From positions 372,001 through 436,000 of the forward strand of contig CALYLX010000144.1 of assembly GCA_944990035.1 (NCBI GenBank): 64,000 bases of DNA, read 5' to 3'. Shown in pieces: positions 11,285 to 23,980 of the stretch. A program made the translations under genes and the position numbers. Position 1 is the first letter of the stretch. Each line of letters begins with the position of its first letter. The stretch comes from Clitopilus passeckerianus (taxonomy: Eukaryota > Basidiomycota > Agaricomycetes > Agaricales > Entolomataceae). The notes under the pieces were generated by a model. The model ran no database searches. It was given only the letters and a program-made list of their open reading frames with translations, and was not told the DNA's origin.

Positions 11285-13024
11285 ATGAGTCCCCGTTACT
11301 CCAAGCAGTAAGGCTCGATCAGCACGCTGGAAGCGATGGCAGACACTCATTCACCTTCATTCGCGCAGCTTCATCGAGTATTGTGTTCAATGGGCTAGCA
11401 TAGGTCAGTCACATTCGCACCCTAGTCTCTCATACGCTAATTCCAGGCTATTTCCAGCGCTACTGTACTACGATTACATCCTCACCTTTTCCCGAGAGGT
11501 CAAATACATCTGGAGGGCCAAGTTCAAGATTCATACAGCCCTCTACATCTGCTGTAGGTATGCTCTGGTAGCAAACCTGCTTTACCTCCTTTCAATGTCA
11601 GGCCGACTCACGAAAAGGGTGAGACACTTTTTTCCCAGGCTCACAATCATTCCGCTCATATTTCTCAGTATACTAGACTCCAGCACTTGCTTCAGCCTCG
11701 TCGAGCTGACACATTTTCGTACCAGCTGCGACCTCGGCTACAGAATCACAAGTGGACTGGGACTTCTTGGCCGAATAGCTATTGTCGGTATGTCTTTTTC
11801 TACGCTATTGTCCCCTAAAGCGTGCTAATTGACATCCTCAGTCGTATGGACAGCTCGAACGTGGGCCGTCTACGACAAGAATACGTACATTCTAGCCTAC
11901 TTGTCGTTCCTCGGATTGGCAACCATAATTCTGGATGTTGTGGGTTTCGCCTCCCTATCCAATCCCGGACACCGACTCGTGCTAATGTTACTGGCGAACA
12001 GATGCAAATTCCATTCATTGAGTGTGATGCTGAACTACCAAAGTGAGTTCACTAGCTCGTGCCTTCGCCCTCCAGATCAAGGCTTACTCATATTCTTGTA
12101 GAGGTTTGCATTCGATATTAGCCTGAGATCAACGTGGAGCTTATACCCGTGTAGTTTCTGTCATCCTGACATTCTTTGTCGTTGCCTTCGAGATGTCATC
12201 CGCCGGACTCACGATCTATCGACTTCTTCACAGACCCAAGTCTGACGATGGTGAAATCCATCTTGGGCGATCACTCATTAGCGTGCTCCTGGAAGGAGGT
12301 ACGACAGTCCCATTCTCTCATTTGACAGAGTTCACTCATCGCAAACTACACTTCTCAGGTGTGAAGTACCTTAGGTACGATTTGAATGTTATGGGGTTAT
12401 CCCGTTCAGACCACTCATGCCACATGTAGCCTCGTGCTATTGTTGACTATAGCATCTCTCGGCCTCAATATCGTGAGTTTATTCCACTCCAACACCAATT
12501 CCTCGCTAATTTCTCCAATAGAGAGCTGTGGTATGCCCTCGTGTTCTTCTAAAGATTCGTTTTCTCAGCCATTCCTTTGACTTCAGGATCAAGACGGCTT
12601 TCTCGGACGCCTTCTCAATGCCCTCGCTCGTCCGTACGTCCTCCATACTTACATCTCGTGGGACTCCTCCTGAATCGAATTTTCCATCAGCGTATCAGGG
12701 CTAATGACCGCACGATTCCTCCTGGACCTAAGGAGATGGAAAGAACAACGGGCGAGCTCCTCCTCGCTGATGCGGTTCATCGATCTTGGCCAAGTACCAA
12801 GTTTCGTACAGCAACCCTCGCTTCCACGAGACAGTGATGACACGGCGGAGACGTTCGCAGTGATGGAACCCGAATCAGAAGATCGCGAAGATGATATAGA
12901 TTGGGAAGGTGGAGCGGTCGGGGAGGCAGGGAGTGCCACTGATGTGAGTGTAGGTGAGACGTATGTAGCTACGGGGAGAGATGATGTTTGGGACCCGGGG
13001 GAAGGATCTTCATCACAATGTTAA
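11285..13024 (+). CDS. DUF6533-type multi-span membrane protein (divergent copy C)
   Basis: Agaricomycete membrane protein of the DUF6533 type; function unknown. The first exon (11285-11307) encodes MSPRYSK. The second starts at 11369 and gives FIEYCVQWASI. The third starts at 11458 and gives ALLYYDYILTFSREVKYIW, the family's most conserved stretch. Later exons supply further hydrophobic helices (CDLGYRITSGLGLLG, WTARTWAVYDKN, SVILTFFVVAFEMSSAG). The last exon encodes MTARFLLDLRRW and an acidic, Ser-rich cytoplasmic-like tail of about 90 residues ending EGSSSQC. Seven membrane spans are likely. Numerous short introns make some central borders tentative. The next gene is a same-strand paralogue sharing most exon junctions. 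These two are clearly more distant from the five DUF6533 genes further right. Confidence 0.75.
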
Positions 13025-13518
13025 ATTTGGTGAATCATATCATGCATTGGGAGTGTTAGTTTGATTTTGACCATTGAGATTTGAGAAGTTGCTGGCTGAT
13101 CTGATACTTAAGGTTCGGCTGAAATCATTGCAATGCTGAGATGATCAACATCGCCTCACTGCTCATCATATTGCTGGAATCGATGTCTGAACTAGATCAC
13201 ATGCTATCACATCCCAAGGCTTTGCACCTGAGAGAAAAGGTAAGGCGAAGATGGAGGCACTACTTCTCGCGGACCCTTTTCCCGCTAAGGCCTGCGTGGT
13301 GACTATCCCGGCAGGTACTGTAGATCATAGATGTGCTTCGCCCTGATTTTCGTTCAAAATCATGATGCTCTTACTGGATCGTCATTTTCAGAGAAAGAAC
13401 CAGGCCTTCGTACCATTAAAGCCATTGGTTCTGGCTGGAAATGCCTTCGACCTGAGGTGCTGGCATCTCACCCATCCCTGCTCTCATTCAGCCTTCTACC
13501 TACTCTGTATACCCGCAA
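13025..13518. other. intergenic region
   Basis: About 490 nt separating the two tandem DUF6533-type genes. It probably holds a terminator region and the promoter of the second gene; nothing else is seen. Confidence 0.5.
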
Positions 13519-15187
13519 ATGGACCACGGACATCGATACCCCACACAGTATGCTTCATCTCTCCGCCTTGAGAAATTGTTCTAACATTCTCTTCCTGCAG
13601 TTATATCGAATATTGCGTTCAGTGGTCTAGCATTGGTGAGAAAAGGAGTTTTCCTGATAAAAGGGTGTGCTCATTAGGGTTCAGCCCTTCTGTACTACGA
13701 TTATGTCCTCACCTTTCGATCCGAGATACAACTCGTGTGGGGTCACAAAATACAGCTTTACACACTCCTTTATATCTGCTGCCGCTATGGACTCATAGCC
13801 AATGTTCTCTACCTTCTTGCTATTGCTGGTCGCTTCGCCAAAACGGTCGGTCTTCCAGCTTTCTCATCATACATTGCTCACGCAGGATTCCTAGTATGAA
13901 CTATTTTATGTAAGCCTCGAAGCATGCTCATAAAATCTGTAGTTGCGATACGGGGTATAGGATCTCCAGTGGACTAGGCATTCTTGGGCGCATTGCCATA
14001 ATAGGTCCGCTTTCAAACGTCTTTTGCTATCTGTATAACCTGACGTCGATCTCAGCGGTATGGACTATCCGTACTTGGATAATTTTTGGCAAGAACCGCT
14101 GGATTCTAATCTATCTGGCTTCCTTGGGCTTGGCTGCTATTGTGTTAGATGCGGTAGGTGAATTCGTAGAAGTACAATGAAATGAGGTGATACCAAGTCA
14201 GGTCTATGATAGCTTCAAACTCCCTACATTGACTGCAATGACCATGTTCCAAAGTGCGTCGCATCCTTTCCCCTTCCACCTTAGTCGATCTCTCATGCTT
14301 AATGACATTCTCCCATGAAGAGGTATTTTTGGGTCCTTGCTGAGATTGTTGAATCGTTGATTCACCCTTCTCCCAGTCACTGTCATCTTGACGATATCAA
14401 TGTGTGCTTTCGAGGCTTCCTCAGCGGGCTTTACCGCCTATCGTTTCCGGAAAATGCACCAAGACGATGAAGAAGGATATCAGGCCAAAGGTAGCCTAAT
14501 GCGAGTTCTTATCAATGGAGGTAAATACGCCACCGCAATCCCCACAGCCTGAGTGATACTCAATGGTTCTCTACACCAGGTGTTCAGTACATAGGGTAGG
14601 CACTCTTTTCTGTTTGTGCGGTCGTTCTTAAATGCTCGGCGCAAGGTTGGCCCTTCTGCTAGTCGTTGGCTCTCTTGTTCTGGATGTAGTGAGTCAAATT
14701 TGTCCGTTTTTGCGCCGCGGGTTGGCTGACCATCATCCCAGAAGGCAAAAGTAAGAGTGTTAGAGGTATAGATGGCCATCCACTGACGGTCCCTGTTTAG
14801 GGTGGCTTTATGCAGCGACTGCTCAGCAGTATGGCACTCCCGTAGGTCGATACCGCCACAAGTCATTCTAATTCTGATCATTTCGCTCATTTCAGCGTCT
14901 CCGGGATGATGACAGCACGATTCCTGCTGGACCTTCGAAGGTGGGAGTATGCCCGATCGTGCACGAGCGATTCGCTCGGCGAGGCATCATCACCTCTCCA
15001 GGTCCTCCCCCCTTTCGGATTCCCGTTGCTGAAAAATCAGTCTTCCATTTTCGGGTCCATGCCTCCAGACGAACAACTGAACCTAGTAGATGAACCCAGA
15101 GAGGATATTTTGGCCGAACTCAGCGGCAATGTAACCCTCAGCGGGCTGGAATTGGATCGAGGGGAAGGTGCTTCTTCACATGTTTAA
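13519..15187 (+). CDS. DUF6533-type multi-span membrane protein (divergent copy D)
   Basis: Tandem paralogue of the gene at 11285-13024. The first exon encodes MDHGHRYPT. A CTGCAG acceptor then joins YIEYCVQWSSI, and the next exon gives ALLYYDYVLTFRSEIQLVW. Further recognisable blocks are YICCRYGLIANVLYLL, GYRISSGLGILGRIAII, WTIRTWIIFGKNRW, TVILTISMCAFEASSAG and MTARFLLDLRRWEYA. The C-terminal tail is hydrophilic and ends EGASSHV, a match to EGSSSQC of the other copy. Predicted integral membrane protein with about seven spans; no enzymatic motif seen. The start codon was chosen because it gives the same exon-1/exon-2 phase as the paralogue. No frame break is evident, but the centre has several small exons and the exact model is approximate. 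Confidence 0.75.
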
Positions 15188-15287
15188 GTATGTATAAAGC
15201 AAAATGAAATTCCATTCAAGAGACGCAACCATGTCAACTGTGCATTCCTGACTTTAGCCTGGTCTTCCCCTCTTCCCCTCCCGCACC

Positions 15288-15671
15288 TCATGGCAGATCC
15301 TGCACCGCGTTCGTTAGGACAGCGTCGGTTGGAGCATCTCCTGTATTGACAACTCCTCTGGGCTCTATCAAGAGCACCGAGACCTCTTCATCGCCTATGG
15401 TCTTCGGGCAATGCTGCATGCCTTTGGGTATTACGAACATCTCGTTCGGTCCCAGAATGACATCCCCTCGGTCTTCAGGACGGAATTGGATGTTGAGCTT
15501 TCCCGAAAGCACGAAGAATAGCTCGTCCGTGTCATCATGCTTGTGCCAGACGAATTCCCCTTTGAGTTTGACGACTTTGATGTCGTAATCGTTCAGAGTT
15601 GCAACGCGTTTGGGAGACCAGTGGTCGTTGAATTGGCTGAGAGCCTGGGCGAGGTTTATTGCAGCAGACAT
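15288..15671 (-). CDS. small single-domain cupin protein
   Basis: Single-exon cupin of 127 residues starting MSAAINLAQALSQ. Both cupin motifs are readable. Motif 1 is GEFVWHKHDDTDELFFVLSG, with the two His and the Glu of the metal site. Motif 2 is GPNEMFVIPKGMQH, with the third His. The domain fills nearly the whole protein, so it is a mono-cupin. An in-frame upstream ATG at 15701 would add ten residues, but the shorter start matches where family members begin. The reaction is unknown; small fungal cupins range from isomerases to oxygenases. It is flanked by a DUF6533-type gene and an HPP-family gene, with no evident functional link. Confidence 0.88.
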   Translation of the reverse strand: MSAAINLAQALSQFNDHWSPKRVATLNDYDIKVVKLKGEFVWHKHDDTDELFFVLSGKLNIQFRPEDRGDVILGPNEMFVIPKGMQHCPKTIGDEEVSVLLIEPRGVVNTGDAPTDAVLTNAVQDLP

Positions 15672-16580
15672 GGTAGCCGTCAAGATGATTCCGGATATCA
15701 ATTCTCAGCTCCAGCTTGGACAAAGACGGTCCGATTTGAGTCACCAGACGGGCATGAGCGGTCCCGAAATCATGATCATTTTCTTCCAGGAAGACAAATC
15801 GCAGTTCATCGTTTCAAACAACAACGTCTGGGTTTGTGGCTTCGGTCATAACATTGTGGCAATACATCCTTGTTTTCTCCAGATTCGTGACATGGAACGT
15901 TGCAAAAAATGGTCCCCAGTGATCTGAACAAGTGATCAGGGCACAGCGGACGAAGTCGGTACACCGATCAGCCGTCCTGCCAAGTCGTGCCTAATTCTGC
16001 CGATCCGATATTTCCGACACTTGAATCCGTGACCATACGGAAGTAGAACTGATCCGTATGAATTGCATGTGTCATCTAGGTGACATAAGACACAAGTCGG
16101 CCATTGAGGGCTTTCTGGAGGTGCAAACCATGGAGGAATGCGTGTTCTGAGTCGTTGAGCAGCTCGACGGTAATTTCTACTTGGTCCCAGGGGGTAACCG
16201 AGGTATAAGCACGGCCTCCGGTGTCTTTTGAGTGAGCGCGACGCGTATCTCGATCACAATTGTCCTTATCTCCAGGTCCTTATCGCAAACCTGAACGCGT
16301 GCGTGGAGGCCTTCTCTCCTTATCGCTCGTCGGATTTTTGGGAAATTAGGCTTCCCTTATCTCCGGGGAAGCCTCGAGCGACGCCAATCTCGACGTAGTC
16401 GATCTGCGGACCCTAATGGTGACGTAGTTGGAAGGCATCGATTCTCCAGAATGCGCCGCAATTCCTTGGCCAGAACTGTGGTCATTTTTTTTGCCTGATT
16501 CTATAAATGAAGGCAGCACAGAAAGAGGTAACAGGAGGGCATCGTGTGTGTGATTATATTGTTACAGTAATGGAGATATT
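15672..16580. other. intergenic region
   Basis: About 0.9 kb. It contains the cupin promoter (minus strand) and the 3' region of the HPP gene. No credible coding segment. Confidence 0.5.
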
Positions 16581-17533
16581 CTACACGTTTAATGGAGCTG
16601 GCGGCGATGATGCTTTCAATGCAGCCTCCTTCTCCTCTACATTGACATCTAAGCTTGAGCTACTCTGCGATGGGGTCGTGTCTGTGCTATTGTCCTCAGG
16701 GCCTCCAAGGTCAGGTGATACGGGTGCTGGAATGACGGTTGCTGGACGGAACCAGAATACGGGGTATCGACGTTGAATGTTGTTGATCAACAGTGCCACT
16801 GTAAGGGCAAGGGATGAGGTTAACAGCAAGACAGGCAGGTAATACCATCCCATGTCTCGTATCTCTTTGCTGGTGGCAGATAAAAGAGCGGTGGCACCTG
16901 AAACAAAGTGAGAAGTCGAGTAGTGGGAAGGAGCAGCAAACATACCTGCAGGTGGATGTATCGTCCCAGTCATCTGCATCAGCACGATTGCCGTTGCACA
17001 GGCCAGCGATGCGGCAAGCCATGATAGTTCGTCGTATCGTTCTTCGGTGGGGAGGAGCATGAATAGTTTGGTTACGCAAACCCCCACGAGGCCACCGATG
17101 AAGTGGCCACCCAGGAGAGCACGAGGTTGAGCGAGTGGGGCTTCGATGGCGCCGTAAACGAGGACAGCGCTGGCACCCTAGGACAGAGTCAGCCTTGTCA
17201 AGAAGGCAGATAGATCCCATGAAGAACTCACATAGCTGGCCACTATTGGCGGAACCCCTCGCTTAATGAAGTATGATGCATGGGTGAATATAGCTTGTAT
17301 CATGGAGATCGCGCCAAATGCCCCAATAAACGACCACACCCAATTGATGTATTCTGGGTTTTTTGGTGGAGGAGCTGCACGATATCCCAACCATCTTGAC
17401 GCCCATGCCGGCCATCTAGCTAAACGGTGGGTATGGTGGACCTTGGCTGCGTGAACCAGAACTAGAGGGAAAATTGCAGTTGAGTCTCGAGGTGACAGAA
17501 CGAGGTAAATCACTGGACTCAACTTGTAGTCAT
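16581..17533 (-). CDS. HPP-family integral membrane protein
   Basis: Four-span HPP-family membrane protein. Starting at MTTILVHAAKVHH, exon 1 is only 10 nt of coding sequence and is joined by a GTTGAG...CTAG intron to the LVHAAKVHHTHR exon. Hydrophobic segments follow: WVWSFIGAFGAISMIQAIF, then ASYGASAVLVYGAIEAPLAQPRALLGGH, then LSWLAASLACATAIVLMQ. The signature HPPAGATALL is formed across an intron at about 16,900-16,950. The last span is YYLPVLLLTSSLALTVALLI. The C-terminal tail is Ser/Pro-rich with an acidic cluster and ends SSPPAPLNV. Plant relatives are chloroplast nitrite transporters and others are uncharacterised, so substrate and membrane are unknown here. The weak part of the model is the tiny first exon. 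Confidence 0.85.
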
Positions 17534-19295
17534 TGTGGGTTGCTCTGACGATGCTTCTTCACAGAGCTTCTTTATGTACGTTGGCGGGTTGGTGCGGCAC
17601 CTGGAGAGGTTGGCGAAGTTCGGGCGGCCTTGTGCGATCAAGCAGCTGTCCAGGCTGGGCCGGTTATATTTAGACATATGACTTAGACGGATCACAACAC
17701 ACGTTCATCCGGGGAATTCAAAACACGAATATTCACTGAGTCGCTTCGATCACTTCATGGGTTGTATGAACTGAGCCGCGAACTTCACCTACTAATAGCC
17801 TGAGGCTCCTTGTTCTTTTAAAATTCTCCCTGGAAATGAACGCAAACTTTCGAGTGGCCTCCTCAAGCGCCTCTGAGCTCATACGAGTCACGAATGAGAT
17901 CATTACATAACAGGATGACGAAACAATTTCTCGGGCTGACTTGTTGCTCGCCCGAATCGTGCAGTTTTCAGTCACATCGTTCTAGAGCAAGAACCGAGTC
18001 TGCACGTTGAAAAACATAAATTTGGGGGTCCGGGGATGCCCGACGTCAAAAGATTGTATTGTCTGGTGTCATATTGGTGACTGTTGGTGAGGGGTAGGCA
18101 TGAGCAAACTGCACGTTGAGAACTAGAATCTCGGAAAGTTTGATGTTACTGAGGACTTTGGGCGGAAACTCCATCTCTGCCGTAACTTTGTTGTACCCGT
18201 AACACCCCTCCTGACCAACACCTGGCCTTGACGAACGTTTGCATCTTTCAGAAGGGCTTCTTCTGCGCTGTCTAGATACTTCAACGGTCAATTTTCATAT
18301 GTCGACATAACAGAGAGATGTGACGACTATCGTCGTTCTCTGAAGGGAACCCGATGCACGTCAGAATTTGGCCGAGACACATTGCTACAGGTGATGCTTT
18401 ACATGTCTAGTGCCTTGTGAAGCTGGTTGACCCGTTCCACAATAACAGCAGTGCCTCGCCAAAGCGAATAATCGACAGTGTATTTATAGAATGATTTCCG
18501 TGTCAGAGCTGGCGCCTACCAGTGATTTGTGCAAAGGGGATGCCTTGTACTATGAAGGTCGTAATCCGATCATAGATGCTACCTTTAATATTAGCTATGC
18601 ATCATGCTTCAAAATGGCATTCCGAGCTGTTCACACCGTCGGTATAGCCGCAAACCTCTGATAAGACTGGAGAGTAACGGTATAGTTGCCAAGAATTATC
18701 GGATTTCGCCAAATTTGGCGACGCGACTGTTTGTCCATGTTTGCCTGCACCTTGTCTTCGTCACTGCCTGCCTCATGGTCCAGGGCTCCATTCTGATAGC
18801 ACTGCTTTCACCCATTTTGAGAGTCAAAACCTCCGTCTTCCTCAGCTTTTGCGATGAAAACCTAACAAAGATTCCTTGGATATCTCCTTAGTGGCTACGA
18901 ATACAGTGCTCCAAGACTATGAGTCGATGACGGTCTCGCTCGGTAGGATCGATCACAGCACGGCTTCGACAGACGCCCGTTTCAACGAGTTGGGATTGGT
19001 CCCAGCCCTACTACGATCATGCCGCACTTAAGAGGGGCCGATGCTACCGACCGATATCTCCTGGCCTATGACTCCCCTGCTAGCAGAACGGAGAAAAACA
19101 ATAACGGTCTTTGCGTTTTCCGTTCCTGTTTATCCAGAGATATGGGCATCTTTAGCTCAGTGTCGGGATATCGCGCTTGACTCATACACGTCTAAGTGAT
19201 CGTGGCACTGCATCTGCTGCGAGCTCGATATCGGTGTATGTTGGATATATAAGACGGGATACAATGTGAGTAAAATTCCATCAGTACTTTGTCTA
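17534..19295. other. gene-free region left of the P450 gene
   Basis: About 1.76 kb with no supported gene. Short open frames (for example 18604-18891) lack family features. The right end carries the P450 core promoter. Confidence 0.5.
19244..19253 (+). promoter_or_regulatory. TATA-like element of the P450 gene
   Basis: GATATATAAG lies about 43-52 nt upstream of the chosen start codon. This leaves a very short leader and supports the start at 19296. Confidence 0.5.
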
Positions 19296-21270
19296 ATGGT
19301 GCCCTCGTCTTACGGACTCTTAGCTCTTGGAGCCGTCTTGCTCGTTGGACTGAAGCGTTATTATGAACGTTTACCGGTGCCTCCGGGACCGATAGGCTCG
19401 CTTTGGACTGGAGTGCTCCATTTGCTGCCTGCTTCAGAGCCATGGAAAGCCTACTGGTCTTGGTCTGAGCATTTTGCAGGTAAGCAGACCTAGCGGTCTC
19501 GTTGCAAATTCAAGACTTAACAAACCGTTACAGCTTCCATGATTTCCTTCCGTGTCTACAATACACGTATGATCGTCCTCAACGATGCGAACTCAGTTAC
19601 CGACTTATTGGAGAAACGCGCGAAGATCTACTCAGATCGCCCTAGACACTCCATGTTCAACGAAATCTGCGGCAGGAAGAACACAGTCTTCAACATCTCT
19701 TCTCTCGATGACAGGCACCGACAGTATCGCAAGCTCCTCCACACAGGTTTGAATCCTCTCGCGGTCAGGGACTACTGGCATATCATGGAGACCGAGGTGT
19801 CCACTCTGTTGAATGGGATGGCAGAATGCCCTGGCCACCTGGCTCCACAACTGCGAAGGTATGGTTCTAACTTATCGCATTAGCTTTCGATGACCGAACT
19901 CTGTATCTAGATGCTCGACCGCTATAATCATGAAGCTGGCCTATGGGTATTCTGTCACCGAGGATGACCGATTCATTAAGGTCGCCGAGCAGTCCGCGAA
20001 GATATCTGCTTCGGCCATGGCCCCTGGGAGATGGCTGGTCAACCACTATCCTATCCGTACGTCCACATCTAGTTCATTGTCCAACGTGTGTTCTGACCTT
20101 TCTTCAGTGCGTTTCATCCCTTCCTTCCTGCCTTGCGCCGGTTGGAAACGTCAGGGGTTGAAATGGAAACAACAGCTCCTGGAACTCTCCGACGTTCCGC
20201 ATAACTGGGTCAAAGAGCAAATGGTGAGAACTCACAAAGCCACCCACTCAATTGTGACGCTGAATATTTTGCATAGGCTTCTGGCCAATTCGAGCCCTCG
20301 TTTACATCTCGGCAGCTTCAGAATAACGTGGCGGGGCTACCAATCGAAGAACATGAAGACATTGTCAAATGGTGTGCGGGAGGGCTATACGCGGGCGCCA
20401 CCGATACGGTTAGTGGTCATGTTCCAGTCCAAGCGATTCTGTGCTCATATAATTTTGTCCAGACACTTTCGGCGCTTACATCTTTCATCCATCTCATGGC
20501 TGTCTATCCTCGTGTCCAACTGAAGATCCAGGAGGAGCTCGATGATGCTTTTGGCCCCAAGAGCCTACCACACCCTTGCGATCTGGGCAAACTGGTCTAC
20601 CTCAATGCTGTTTTTAAAGAGGTTCTGCGCTTCGCGCCAGTTGCCAATCTAGGTGAGCCTTCGTTGTTCGATTCCTACTAGTTTCAAGAGATACTGACCC
20701 ACATGCTTTCTTAGGCCTCGCACACAAGGTCGTCGAGGAGGATGGATACGAAGGCTATAGAATTCCGAAGGATTCCATTATCATGGCCAATATATGGTAA
20801 TGCTGCTTTTACACAACTTCGGTCTCATGCTGATTAATTGGTCGCTAGGGCTATTATGAATGACCCAAATCTATACCCAGAGCCGTCTATTTTCTCTCCA
20901 GCCCGCTTCCTAGCCTCGGGACCGCCATCTAAACCGACAGCGTATGACCAACGTCAACCTGATCCCCGAAAATACGCCTATGGATTTGGCCGTCGATCGT
21001 GCCCAGGTGAGTGCCACTGATTGCCAATGAGGAATGCCCTGACAACTCGCTTCAGGCATAAACTTTGCAGAGACGATGATCCTGCTGACGGTCGCTAGCA
21101 TCTTGTCTCGATATGAGATCGTACTTCCACCTGGTGCACCTGTGCCGGTGCTTGAGTTCACTAGTGGTATTACGAGGTGAGGATACTCGTCGGCTTCTAT
21201 AAACCCACGATAACATCTCGTCTGCAGTCACATTGTACCATTCAGCCTGTCCATACGGCCTAGGGTCTGA
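19296..21270 (+). CDS. cytochrome P450 monooxygenase, microsomal type
   Basis: Heme-thiolate monooxygenase of an Agaricomycete P450 family. The start gives a signal-anchor helix (YGLLALGAVLLVGL) followed by the Pro-rich hinge LPVPPGP. Domain order is normal: helix-C region with DDRHRQYRKLLHTGL, I-helix GGLYAGATDT (A/G-G-x-D-T), ExxR as EVLR, PERF region FSPARF, heme loop YGFGRRSCPG with the thiolate Cys, and the C-terminal FTSGITS. It ends SIRPRV. About nine short introns with consistent phases are needed, including one inside the heme-binding region directly after SCPG. Nothing is broken. A truncated copy of its 3' half lies at 24165-24983, and an ordered duplication of the downstream neighbourhood shows that this is the ancestral intact copy. 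The substrate cannot be deduced. Confidence 0.92.
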
Positions 21271-21925
21271 CCCGACGTAACTCTTGTTTGTTGTGGCGTG
21301 CGGTGGAAACCAATGAAAGGGGTCGACCATAATGTAGGATATTGATCACTAATAGAAGAGCAGCCGTACAGCCTGAGTATACCATAGAACTACCCTATAT
21401 ATCTCAATGCAAATTAATCATCCGACTTGAATATCTTTCGTGGTCTGGGGACCTTAGGCACTTACTAACATTGCCATAGAGCGAAGGCTAGTTGGAGAGC
21501 TCACCGGCATCTTCATCCCTAACTCTGAATCCAGATCCTCCCTTTGCGTCCAAATAGGCGTCGCTAGCATCAGCACTTGTTACAGCCTATGCGAGCCGTC
21601 TATGAACCTTCCTCGCTGAAGTCTCAACTGCTTGGTATCTACAAGTGTTTTCTGTTACGGTGCTCTCCGCTGGCAGTTCCTGTCCGGTGGAGCGCATTGA
21701 TCTCGAGGAAATGCTTGGCCCTATCAAGGGCAAATGCCTAATTTAGCCTCACTGGGTTACGCTTATAAATTATCCTGTCGCGGGCTGCATGGTGAGTTTC
21801 GTCAAGGTAGCGGGCCCAATGACAGGGATTGTCCGAGATCACCTGGACCAATCGGTGGCACGAAAATATCTCTGTTAAATTCCTACAATACCGTCGGTGG
21901 GACCAGCCCTGCCCTCCTCTCCCAT
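21271..21925. other. spacer between P450 and DUF6533 copy 1
   Basis: Non-coding; homologous to parts of 24984-26039 and, in part, to 28260-28530. A TATA-like GCTTATAAAT at 21761-21770 may serve the DUF6533 gene. Confidence 0.55.
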
Positions 21926-23592
21926 ATGCCGATAGCATTGCCAACCCCGGAGGTGGTGAAAGAAATCGAAGCCATAGCTTATCCTATCGACATTTCCAAG
22001 TACTATGTACTGGCCTCCCTCGGTAGGCGCCAACTTCCTCGGCCTTTGTGGAAGCCCTTCATTGAATGAGACGGATATATAGTCATGCTGGTCTATGACA
22101 CTCTATTGACGTTGGATCGGGAGGTAGAAGCAATATGGAGGGCAAGGTGGTCGTGTGTTAAGGTGCTCTTCTTGTTTAATCGGTACGATTAAATACCTCA
22201 ACCGCCGGTCATCTCTCATGTATCGCAGTTATGCACCAATAGCCGCTTGTCCAGTATTCATTTCGGGTAAGTTTCCACTATAGACATTTTACCTGATGTT
22301 AATAGCCTCTTCCTCATTATTTAGCATTAACTGCCAACTGGAGTCTCCCAGTTCGTTGCGACTCGCGAGTCTAATCTCTGACTGACCTGCCTAAACCAAT
22401 TCTTGTTCACAGGCGTAAGTTCTCCGCCTCATAGGCCACACTTTTCCTTCATCTTTTCGCAGATGTAAATCATATTCCCTGTTCCCTGGAATTTTCAATT
22501 TGATTCAGCAAGTCACACTTGGATGTGCGCATTATCCCCATCTTCACCCTTTAACCGTTTTATAATTCACTGTCTATATCTAGGTATCCTCCTACTCTTC
22601 ATGTTCGCAATCTTCAATCGCAGCCGGAAAGTTTTTTACATAGTCGCCTCCACAATCCTCGCTCAAATTGCCATTACTGGCTGGTCGTTGGTTGGTTTGA
22701 CCGGTAACCCATTGCCTCCATGGACCAAAGGGTGTTCGTAGACGCATCTTTGCTCCTACGCTTTCACATCCGGATGACTAAAACTCTAAATTTCTCCCTA
22801 GGTAGCTTGGGGGGCAAGCCAGAAACTGGACTTCGTGAGTACCTTTCCCGGGGTAAACATTGTGTTCTTTGACAGCGTGTCCTGCAGGTATAATCGCAGG
22901 CTGGAGCATGCAACTGGTATTCATATCTGTTGTTTTCTGTCTAATGATCTGGAAAGCATTTCAACTACGGAGGGAAGAGGTAAACGCACCACTTATAGAG
23001 GTCCTCACGAAGGACGGGCTTAAGCACTTCGGGTATCTTTCGTTTTCCACCGATCATGGCTTCATGCTGATATATTTCGGAAGCATGATTTTTGCAGCCA
23101 ACTTCGTTAACGTCATGACATTCGCGGTTTGTGCTTTACTATATGATTCTTCACACCCGTTAATCTAACCGGTATTTTCCTTCAGCTCGCGAAGGTACAT
23201 AGATCCAAGTTTACGTTTACAGTGTCGCCCAAGACTCACCTAACGCTAATCTGGCAGCCAGAGTTCCGAGCATTAAACGCGGTTTTCAGTGCTCTGTATG
23301 CTCCTTCAACCTACACGCCAACTGTGCATTGCTGATCTATTTCTCCAGAATAACAGTTGTAATGAGCAGCCGCATGATTCTGAGGATCCGAGAAGAAGCT
23401 GATAGGTGTCGCTACCCAATAACGACAAGCCTCTTGGGTGAATACACACTTCCTACAGTTCCGACCTCCATGCCCTCTCCAATACGACCTTACAAGCCTG
23501 AAAATTGTTCGGAGTTAGATCTGAGAAAGATCACGGAAGGGTACCTGAGGGAGACGGAAGCCTCGTTGAATCGCCCACATGTAGAAGTCTGA
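21926..23592 (+). CDS. DUF6533-domain multi-span membrane protein (copy 1)
   Basis: Member of the Agaricomycete DUF6533 membrane family; function unknown. It starts MPIALPTPEVV. Conserved blocks: KYYVLASLVMLVYDTLLTLDRE, then WSCVKVLFLFNRYAPI, CKSYSLFPGIFNLIQQVTLG, ILLLFMFAIFNRSR, ILAQIAITGWSL, MQLVFISVVFCLMIWKAF, APLIEVLTKDGLKHFG, MIFAANFVNVMTFA and VVMSSRMILRIREEADR. The variable C-terminal tail ends LNRPHVEV. About seven spans are expected. Between NWSLP and CKSY two introns flank a 2-nt exon (GC at 22413-22414); with the next A this makes one Ala codon, and the frame fails without it. All other introns are GT-AG. No disabling change is seen. Confidence 0.82.
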
Positions 23593-23902
23593 TATAAAGG
23601 CAAGGAGAAAGCATTGGCTTGGCTATTCAGGAAGATCTTCTCTACTTCCCGACCTCCTCGTGCTCTCGCTACGCTATCAACAAGTTTGCGGACTGACGGC
23701 AACGAGCAGTATAGCAACGTATATCTCAATATAGCATATATTCCACTCGAGTCTCTAATACTTTTACTTGTAAGGCTGTATTACGGTCTATAGCTTGTCT
23801 CTAGGCTTTCTGGCGATCACGTTTCTCGCGACCCAAGCGCGGTCCAAACCAAGGTCCAGACTTGAAATCTCTGAGTCTGAAAATATTGGACGCGTCGTTG
23901 TC

Positions 23903-23908
23903 ACGTGA
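23903..23908. promoter_or_regulatory. conserved CACGTG palindrome (unit 1)
   Basis: E-box-type palindrome in the duplicated dynein light chain promoter. It is retained at the same relative place in unit 2 (28012-28017) and unit 3 (30731-30736). A bHLH factor site is a reasonable guess. Confidence 0.4.
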
Positions 23909-23980
23909 CTAACGTGACCTGATTCAGTTGACTAGAACAACTTCCGACCAAGGAAGGCGGGACATTCCTTTCGACCAAAT